The notes under the pieces were generated by a model. The model saw only the letters and a list, made by a program, of their open reading frames with translations, ran no database searches and was not told where the DNA came from. From contig NZ_QDDJ01000010.1 in the NCBI RefSeq assembly GCF_003121625.1, forward strand, positions 62,001-126,000: a stretch of 64,000 bases of DNA, in the 5' to 3' direction. Position 1 is the first letter of the stretch, and each line of letters begins with the position of its first letter. The DNA is from Ornithinimicrobium cavernae (GTDB lineage Bacteria > Actinomycetota > Actinomycetes > Actinomycetales > Dermatophilaceae). Below are positions 58,828-64,000 of the stretch, piece after piece. The translations under genes were made by a program, and so were the position numbers.

Positions 58828-59571
58828 TCAGCGCTCGACGATCTCCAGCACGGTGTCGTCGAGGACGGGCGGCTCGATGCTCTCCGGCTCGGCACGCTCC
58901 ACGTCGATCTCGCTGTGCGCACCGCAGCCGTGGTCGAGGCTCACGACGCTGCCGTCGCTGGGCGACCACTCGTTGGCACACACCCCGAAGACGGCACGCA
59001 GCGCGCCGGCCATCGGGACGAAGAAGCCGCACGAGCTGCACGGTGCGGGGGCCTTCTTGGCGATCTCGGCCTCCGGGCCGTGCTCGCCGTCGTACCACCG
59101 GGTGGCGGCCGCGTCCCGCCCCTCGGCGGACAGCACGCGGGGACGTCCGAGACCCAGCTCGACGAAGCCGACCTGGTCGACGTCCTCGTCACCCGTCGCC
59201 TCGAAGCCGGCCTCCAGCAGGGGGTCGTCCTCGATCATGGGGGTGACGTCGCCCGGGCCCACATCACCCGGAGCCAGCCGCTCGGCATACGGCACCCAGG
59301 CCGGGGAGAGGAGCGCGTCGTCCCCGGCGACCAGGTGGGTCTCGCTGATGAGCGCCGTCCGGCCCCGCGGGGGGCGGGTCAGCGTGATGGCCCAGCGCCA
59401 GCCCGGGTAGGCCGTCGCCGTGCAGTCGAAGTAGTGCGTGCCCACGCGGTCCTCGTCCATGACGAACGCGATGTGCTCACCGACCGTGCCGGGCTCGGCG
59501 ATCGCGACGGCAGCCTCGCGCGCTGCCTCCTCGGCAGCGGCCAGGACGGCGTCCCGCTTGGGCGCGGCCAT
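58828..59571 (-). CDS. DUF3027 protein
   Basis: A 247-residue protein of DUF3027, found only in actinobacteria. Conserved: T-A-x-Y-P-G-W-R-W-A-I-T-L-T-R-P, a zinc-type C-S-S-C-G-F-F and later C-A-N-E-W-S-P-S-D-G and D-H-G-C-G-A-H-S-E. Function unknown. ATG overlaps the stop of the cold-shock gene by one base (TGATG), a conserved pairing. Confidence 0.9.
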   Translation of the reverse strand: MAAPKRDAVLAAAEEAAREAAVAIAEPGTVGEHIAFVMDEDRVGTHYFDCTATAYPGWRWAITLTRPPRGRTALISETHLVAGDDALLSPAWVPYAERLAPGDVGPGDVTPMIEDDPLLEAGFEATGDEDVDQVGFVELGLGRPRVLSAEGRDAAATRWYDGEHGPEAEIAKKAPAPCSSCGFFVPMAGALRAVFGVCANEWSPSDGSVVSLDHGCGAHSEIDVERAEPESIEPPVLDDTVLEIVER

Positions 59572-59972
59572 CAGGCTCCGGCCTCGAACTGGTCCGCCAC
59601 GGCGCGCAGGCTCTTGGCCAGGGCCCCGGAGAGTCGCTTGTCCGGGTAGTGCCCCCGGCGCAGGCTGTTGGACGAGTCGTCGAGCAGCTTGATGAGGTCC
59701 TCGATGACGACCGCCATCTCCTCGGCCGGCTTGCGGTCGCGGATCGCCATCGACTTGCTCACCGAGGGCGTGGGCTCGAGCAGGCGGACGTGCAGCGCCT
59801 GGTCACCGCGGCGCCCCTGGGCGATGTCGAACTCGACCCGGGCACCGCGCGCGAGCGTCTTGACACCGGACGGGAGGACGCTGGCGTGGACATAGACGTC
59901 CTGACCCTCGTCGCTGGAGAGGAAGCCGAAGCCCTTCTCCTCGTCGTAGAACCTGACCTTGCCCGTGGGCAC
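59571..59972 (-). CDS. Cold-shock domain protein with C-terminal helical extension
   Basis: A 133-residue protein. Residues 1-66 are a CSD: G-K-V-R-F-Y-D-E-E-K-G-F-G-F-L-S and D-V-Y-V-H-A-S-V-L (RNP1 and RNP2). The remaining 65 residues form a helical extension (E-E-M-A-V-V-I-E-D-L-I-K-L-L-D-D) that is usual for this actinobacterial group but not for 67-residue CspA. GTG 59972 follows AGAGGTG. It likely binds RNA and is co-expressed with DUF3027. Confidence 0.9.
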   Translation of the reverse strand: MPTGKVRFYDEEKGFGFLSSDEGQDVYVHASVLPSGVKTLARGARVEFDIAQGRRGDQALHVRLLEPTPSVSKSMAIRDRKPAEEMAVVIEDLIKLLDDSSNSLRRGHYPDKRLSGALAKSLRAVADQFEAGA

Positions 59973-60162
59973 TGTGCACCTCTTGTGTGTTGCGTGGGGG
60001 AAGCGTGATCCCAGGTTAACGTCTCGGGCGCCGAACTCCCGACTCGATTCCGTCCCCGCACCCCGATCCCGCACCCTCGACCGAGCGCACGGTCGCCCGA
60101 GAAATCAGGGCACCGGGCGCACGGGCACCCGGGATCTCAGGCCACCGGACGCGCGGCTCAGG

Positions 60163-60594
60163 TCAGCTGGCGGCCCGCTTCACGAGCTCGGTGATCCGCT
60201 CCTCCTCGGCGCTGGTCAGCTCGACCAGGGCGAACGCCGTCGGCCACATGTTGCCGTCGTCCAGGTTGGCTGGTTCGTTGAAGCCCAGCTCGGCGTAGCG
60301 CACATCGAACTTCGAGGCGGCCTTGAAGAAGCAGATCACCTTGCCGTCCTTGTTGGCATAGGCCGGCATGCCGTACCAGGTCCTGGCCGCCAGCTCCGGC
60401 GCCGCCTCCTTGATCAGGGCGTGCACCCGCTCCGCCAGGGGCCGCTCGGCGTCGGACAGGGCGGCGATGGCGTCGAGCACCGCCTGCTCGGCCTCGGCGC
60501 CCTTCTTGGCGGCCTTGAGCTCCCGGGTGCGTTCGCGCAGCGCCGCCCGCTCCTGGGCGGACAGCTTCGTGGTGTCCTCGTCCTTGGCGGCCAT
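60163..60594 (-). CDS. DUF1801 (YdhG-like) protein
   Basis: A 143-residue protein. A charged helical N-terminus (1-45) precedes the DUF1801 domain with R-T-W-Y-G-M-P-A-Y, K-V-I-C-F-F-K-A-A-S-K-F and a C-terminal helix. Distant relatives include the frataxin-like iron chaperone YdhG. ATG 60594 follows GAGAGGA; an ATG at 60627 lacks one. The gap 60001-60162 is empty as far as I can see. Confidence 0.88.
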   Translation of the reverse strand: MAAKDEDTTKLSAQERAALRERTRELKAAKKGAEAEQAVLDAIAALSDAERPLAERVHALIKEAAPELAARTWYGMPAYANKDGKVICFFKAASKFDVRYAELGFNEPANLDDGNMWPTAFALVELTSAEEERITELVKRAAS

Positions 60595-60697
60595 GATGCA
60601 TCCTCTCGTCTGGTGGGTGTGGTCCATACGCTAGAGGGCACGGCCACCTGCTGCTTCTCGGATCCTGATCGACCACCGACGTCCGCGTCGCAAGGCC

Positions 60698-62560
60698 TCA
60701 GGCCGCCAGGGACGCGAGCGCGGGCTCGTCGGCCCGCTCGTTCGCCCTGACCAGCGCGGTGTACGCACCGTCGGCCGCGACGAGCTCCTCGTGGGTGCCG
60801 CGCTCCCGGATCCGGCCGCCGTCCAGGACGACGATCTGGTCCGCGTGCCGGACCGTGGAGAGGCGGTGCGCGATCGTGATCACCGTGCACCCCTCCCCCA
60901 GCTGCTCGAGCGCGTGCTGGACCGCGAGCTCGGTGCGGGTGTCCAGGGCACTGGTCGCCTCGTCGAGCACGAGCACCTTCGGGTGACGCAGCAGGGTCCG
61001 CGCCAGCGCCAGCCGCTGCTGCTCTCCTCCGGAGAACCGGTGGCCTCGGGCACCGACGACCGTGTCGTATCCCCGGGGCAGTGCCATGATCACCTCGTGG
61101 ATCTGCGCGGCGCGGGCGGCGTGCTCGAGCTCGGCGTCCGTCGCCTCCGGGGCGGCAAAGCGCAGGTTCTCCCGGACCGTGTCGTGCAGCAGGTAGGTCT
61201 CCTGGGTCACCACCCCGACCACGGCGGCGCGCTGCGCGGAGCTGAGGTCACGCAGGTCGATGTCGTCGAGCGTGACCCGCCCACTGGTCGGGTCGTGCAG
61301 TCTGCTGACCAGGGCGGCCAGGGTGCTCTTGCCGGACCCCGTCGGGCCGACGATGGCCACGTGGGAGCCGGCCGGGACGGTCAGGTCGACCTCGGTCAGG
61401 GCGTCGGACCCGCTGTCCGTATGCCGGAAGGTCACCTTGTCGAGCACGACCCGCCCCTCGGCATACTCCGGGTCGAGGTCGGCCGGGCGCTCCGGCTCGG
61501 GGACCTCAGCGGTGAGGTCGAGGTACTCGAAGATGCGGCTGAACAGGGCCATCGAGGCGGTCACCTGCACCCCGGTGGTGAGCAGGCCCATGACCGGGCG
61601 GAAGATGCCGGCCTGCAGGGCGATGAAGGCGACCAGGGTGCCGATCGTGATGCCCTCGGCCGTCACCGGCAGTCCGGCGAGCAGATAGACCAGGGCGGGG
61701 ATCACGCCGAAGATGATGCCCATCGTGGCGGTGCGCCAACGGCCGGCGATCTGGGCCGCGACCTCGAGCTCGAGCAGGTCGTCCGAGGTGCGGAAGAAGC
61801 GCTCGGCGAGCGCGGGACCGGCACCCAGGGTCTTGCTCAGGCGCGCGCCGCTGACCGACAGCGACTCCTCGACCTGGCTGTGCAGACCGGCCAGGGCCTT
61901 CTGCCGCCGGTCCGTGGCCTCGCGGCGCAACCGCGCGACCGAGCGGCTGATGAGCACCGCCGGCGGGATGACGACCAGCGACAGCAGCGCCAGCTGCCAG
62001 CTGAGCGCGACCATCGCGACCAGTGTGCCGACGACCGTCGCGACGTTGCCCGCCAGACTCGTGGCGGTCGAGGTGACCACGCCCTGCAGACCGGAGATGT
62101 CGTGGGTGAGGCGCGACTGCACCTCGCCGCCGCGGGTGCGCGTGAAGAAGGACAGCGACTGCTTCTGGAGGTTCGTGAAGACCGCGGTGCGCAGGCCGTG
62201 CATGATCTGCTGTCCCACGGTGGTGGACATCCAGGTCTGCACGACGCCGAGCACGGCGTTGACCGCGGCGACGCCGACCATGGCACCGACGAGGGCCAGC
62301 AGGAGGCCCACGTCCTGGCGCGGGATCGCGTCGTCGACGAGAGCCTTGGCCAGGAACGGCGTGGCCAGGCCGAGCACGGAGCTGGTCACGATGATCCCGA
62401 GCACGACGAGCAGCCTGGTGCGGTGCGGGCGGAACAGGGCGAGCACCCGTGAGGCACTCACCGGGTGGGCAGCCAGCTGGGCCGTGTCCCTGGGGTCCCG
62501 GCGGGCACCGCCGTGGCGGCCCCCTCCGGTGCGGGGTGCGAAGTCGTGCGTGGCTTCCAT
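60698..62560 (-). CDS. ABC exporter, fused permease-ATPase
   Basis: A 620-residue half-transporter. Six helices lie in about 45-345; the ATPase follows with Walker A G-P-T-G-S-G-K-S-T, Q-loop, signature F-S-G-G-E-Q-Q, Walker B V-L-V-L-D-E-A-T-S and H-loop A-H-R-L-S. The type matches MsbA/LmrA-like multidrug exporters and dimerises, as no partner lies nearby. ATG 62560 has AGGAGGGGG upstream. A divergent MarR gene and an inverted repeat in the promoter point to repression by that MarR. Confidence 0.94.
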   Translation of the reverse strand: MEATHDFAPRTGGGRHGGARRDPRDTAQLAAHPVSASRVLALFRPHRTRLLVVLGIIVTSSVLGLATPFLAKALVDDAIPRQDVGLLLALVGAMVGVAAVNAVLGVVQTWMSTTVGQQIMHGLRTAVFTNLQKQSLSFFTRTRGGEVQSRLTHDISGLQGVVTSTATSLAGNVATVVGTLVAMVALSWQLALLSLVVIPPAVLISRSVARLRREATDRRQKALAGLHSQVEESLSVSGARLSKTLGAGPALAERFFRTSDDLLELEVAAQIAGRWRTATMGIIFGVIPALVYLLAGLPVTAEGITIGTLVAFIALQAGIFRPVMGLLTTGVQVTASMALFSRIFEYLDLTAEVPEPERPADLDPEYAEGRVVLDKVTFRHTDSGSDALTEVDLTVPAGSHVAIVGPTGSGKSTLAALVSRLHDPTSGRVTLDDIDLRDLSSAQRAAVVGVVTQETYLLHDTVRENLRFAAPEATDAELEHAARAAQIHEVIMALPRGYDTVVGARGHRFSGGEQQRLALARTLLRHPKVLVLDEATSALDTRTELAVQHALEQLGEGCTVITIAHRLSTVRHADQIVVLDGGRIRERGTHEELVAADGAYTALVRANERADEPALASLAA

Positions 62561-62612
62561 GGGCCCCCTCCTTTCGTGTGGTGACCGCCGGCGCGGCGGC
62601 CCGGTTAATAGT

Positions 62613-62639
62613 GAGGTTACCACACTGTCTGGTTGCCTC
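62613..62639. promoter_or_regulatory. Candidate MarR operator between ABC exporter and marR
   Basis: GAGGTTACCA (62613-62622) and TGGTTGCCTC (62630-62639) form an inverted repeat with 8 of 10 matching pairs around CACTGTC, in the AT-richer centre of the 161-bp divergent gap. Confidence 0.6.
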
Positions 62640-62721
62640 CCTACTCTGGTAGACTCCATCGCGCGGCCGTCCCCCAGCCACCGAGCACCTCGACGTGGAC
62701 GCCGCAGGAGGAAGGCGTCCC

Positions 62722-63237
62722 GTGTCCCACCACGACCACAGGCACCCGAGCACGCACGGTGAGCACCCGATCGACGCGGAGGCCTCCGAGCTCGAGCTGA
62801 TCCAGCACCTGGCCCGCCACCTGCGGCGCGGCTCCGCGGTCGAGACCGCCCCGTGGGGCCTGTCCCCGCACCAGGCGCGGGCCCTCGGTGTCATCGCCCG
62901 CAGCGAGGCCCGGCACCACCGCCGGCCGGGAGGAGACAGCGACGAGGTCGGTGGGCTGCGCCTCGGGGCGCTTGCCGGCTGGCTGCAGATCGCGCCGCGC
63001 TCGGCGACCGAGGTCGTCGACGCCCTCGAGGAGCTCGGCCTGGTCACCCGCACCCCGGACCCGGCCGACCGGCGGGCCGTGCTGGTCACGCTGACCGACC
63101 GGGGCCGCGAGGCCTCCCACGAGATCCGCGCCGCCCGACGCGCGCAGAGCGAGACCCTCCTCGACGAGCTCAGCGCGCAGGACCGGGCTCAGCTGCGCGC
63201 CTCGCTGCTCACCCTGCTCGAGGCCGCTACCCGCTGA
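62722..63237 (+). CDS. MarR-family transcriptional regulator
   Basis: A 171-residue regulator. A His-rich N-terminus (S-H-H-D-H-R-H) leads into helices, then the winged helix L-G-A-L-A-G-W-L-Q-I-A-P-R-S-A-T-E-V-V-D-A-L-E and the wing D-P-A-D-R-R-A-V-L-V-T-L-T-D-R-G. Expected to control the divergent ABC exporter. GTG 62722 follows AGGAGGA. The His cluster could bind metal, unproven. Confidence 0.92.
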   Translation: MSHHDHRHPSTHGEHPIDAEASELELIQHLARHLRRGSAVETAPWGLSPHQARALGVIARSEARHHRRPGGDSDEVGGLRLGALAGWLQIAPRSATEVVDALEELGLVTRTPDPADRRAVLVTLTDRGREASHEIRAARRAQSETLLDELSAQDRAQLRASLLTLLEAATR

Positions 63238-63266
63238 TCCGAGTCCGCCCGCCCAGCAAGGCCGAG

Positions 63267-63332
63267 CGGACGCGGGTTCACCCTGGCGAGCACGGACCAT
63301 GTCGTGCCCGCGGTGGGACGAACCCGCGTCCG
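63267..63332. terminator. Large bidirectional hairpin between marR and amt
   Basis: A perfect 13-bp inverted repeat (CGGACGCGGGTTC at 63267-63279 and its complement at 63320-63332) enclosing a 40-base segment that itself pairs GCACG with CGTGC. Lies between convergent genes. Confidence 0.6.
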
Positions 63333-63353
63333 GTGCGGTGGCTCAGCGCCGGG

Positions 63354-64000
63354 TCAGACAGAGACCTTGTCCGTCTGCGCTCCGGTCACCACCGTGACCC
63401 CTGGCCCCAGCGTGCTGAGCGGGCCGAGCTCGTAGGCCAGCTCCGAGTGCTCCGACAGGTCGACCCCGCGCTCCTCGTCCTCGGCGGAGACGCGGAAACC
63501 GATGGTCCGGGCGATGGCCAGGGCGATCAGGAGCGTCATGACACCGGTGAAGGCGACGGTGAACACGGTCGCCACCACCTGGGCGGTCAGCTGCTCGACC
63601 CCGCCGCCGTAGAACAGCCCACCACCGACGCCGTCGACGGGCATGGCCAGGAAGCCGATCCCGACCGTGCCGATGAGTCCGGCGACCAGGTGCACACCGA
63701 CCACGTCCAGGGCGTCGTCATAGCCGAAGCGGTACTTCAGCCCCACGGCGAGCGCCGCACCCGCCCCCGCGACAGCACCCAGGACGATCGAGCCCAGTGG
63801 ACTCAGCGAGGCACACGCCGGGGTGATCGCGACCAGCCCGGCGACCACGCCGGAGGCGGCCCCCAGCGAGGTCGGGCGACCGTCGCGGACGCGCTCCACC
63901 AGCAGCCAGCCGAGCATCGCCGCAGCCGGGGCGACCAGCGTGTTGACCCAGATCAGGGCGGCCTCCTCCGTCGAGCCGGCGGCCCCGCCGTTGAAACCGA
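63354..64000 (-). CDS. amt: Ammonium transporter, C-terminal part (5' end beyond window)
   Basis: The final 215 or so residues of an Amt/Rh channel: F-N-G-G-A-A-G-S-T, N-T-L-V-A-P-A-A-A, then Y-D-D-A-L-D-V-V-G-V-H-L-V-A-G-L-I-G-T with the second pore histidine, and a cytoplasmic tail with S-E-D-E-E-R-G-V-D-L-S-E-H-S-E-L-A-Y, the segment sensed by GlnK. A glnK gene commonly follows amt but does not follow here. Confidence 0.95.
   Translation of the reverse strand, partial: GFNGGAAGSTEEAALIWVNTLVAPAAAMLGWLLVERVRDGRPTSLGAASGVVAGLVAITPACASLSPLGSIVLGAVAGAGAALAVGLKYRFGYDDALDVVGVHLVAGLIGTVGIGFLAMPVDGVGGGLFYGGGVEQLTAQVVATVFTVAFTGVMTLLIALAIARTIGFRVSAEDEERGVDLSEHSELAYELGPLSTLGPGVTVVTGAQTDKVSV

Overview
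This 64 kb window is very GC-rich chromosomal DNA with an actinobacterial gene repertoire: Pmt-type protein mannosyltransferase, SepX/GlpR beside a gephyrin-like MoeA, DUF3027, DUF2530, DUF3105, an IdeR/DtxR regulator with every metal ligand in place, ANTAR and FmdB proteins, and a c-di-AMP riboswitch ahead of an NlpC/P60 gene. Gene content and style point to order Micrococcales, most likely the Intrasporangiaceae/Ornithinimicrobiaceae group; this placement is inference. I see no phage, insertion sequence or CRISPR array. Most of the window is ordinary chromosome, with small accessory scars beside tRNA-Arg and after the large S8 peptidase.

Layout. 1-2.4 kb: end of the succinate dehydrogenase operon and a divergent protein O-mannosyltransferase. 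2.4-6.0 kb: an overlapping operon of ornithine carbamoyltransferase, two bacterial-PH membrane proteins and a TPR protein. 6.2-12.6 kb: AlkA-like glycosylase, LtrA, a divergent ArsR/SRPBCC pair, formate-THF ligase, a RibD-domain reductase and a DUF3592-like membrane protein. 12.7-16.5 kb: tRNA-Ala, aldo/keto reductase, a small hypothetical, an actinobacterial family-A polymerase, and a ribbon-helix-helix/LuxR fusion regulator. 16.7-22 kb: a 1779-residue secreted S8 peptidase with Kelch and cell-wall-binding repeats. 22-26.7 kb: sepX, then the coupled galU-glp/moeA-moaC-rimJ operon. 26.7-31.8 kb: 5-formyl-THF cyclo-ligase, penicillin acylase-family enzyme, FmdB, CpaB-like SAF protein, MscL. 31.8-36.2 kb: a DUF4011-helicase-endonuclease protein with a coupled small protein, a candidate 46-residue ORF and tRNA-Arg. 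36.3-41.2 kb: a mazF relic, Hsp20, GAF-ANTAR protein, secreted DUF6351 protein and an ArsC/LMW-PTP protein. 41.3-47.9 kb: SbcC/SbcD-like pair and two CNNM/CorC-type membrane proteins behind an acidic, proline-containing leader ORF. 48-53.7 kb: DUF899, riboswitch-controlled P60 hydrolase, IdeR, DUF3105-DUF305, PdxH, and an unknown protein. 53.7-64 kb: MarR-MFS-27-residue TM peptide-GPH symporter operon, purine permease, DUF2530, DUF3027-cold shock pair, DUF1801, ABC exporter with a divergent MarR, and the 3' part of amt.

Two features run through the window. First, many genes that are not preceded by a Shine-Dalgarno sequence have a TANNNT -10 hexamer ending 6-8 bases before the start codon, the pattern of leaderless mRNAs. 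I used it to pick several starts (sdhC, pmt, sepX, galU, penicillin acylase). Two divergent pairs have only 16 and 18 bp between start codons. Second, operons are packed with 1-4 base stop/start overlaps (ATGA, GTGA, TGATG), so translational coupling is the rule.

The items I find most worth following up are: the leader peptide ORF upstream of the CNNM pair; the toxin-less FitA-like/LuxR fusion regulator; the DUF4011-helicase protein with an Arg in place of the Walker A Lys and an in-frame 39-bp minisatellite; the 27-residue membrane peptide coupled between two transporters; and the sepX/glp locus carrying moaC.
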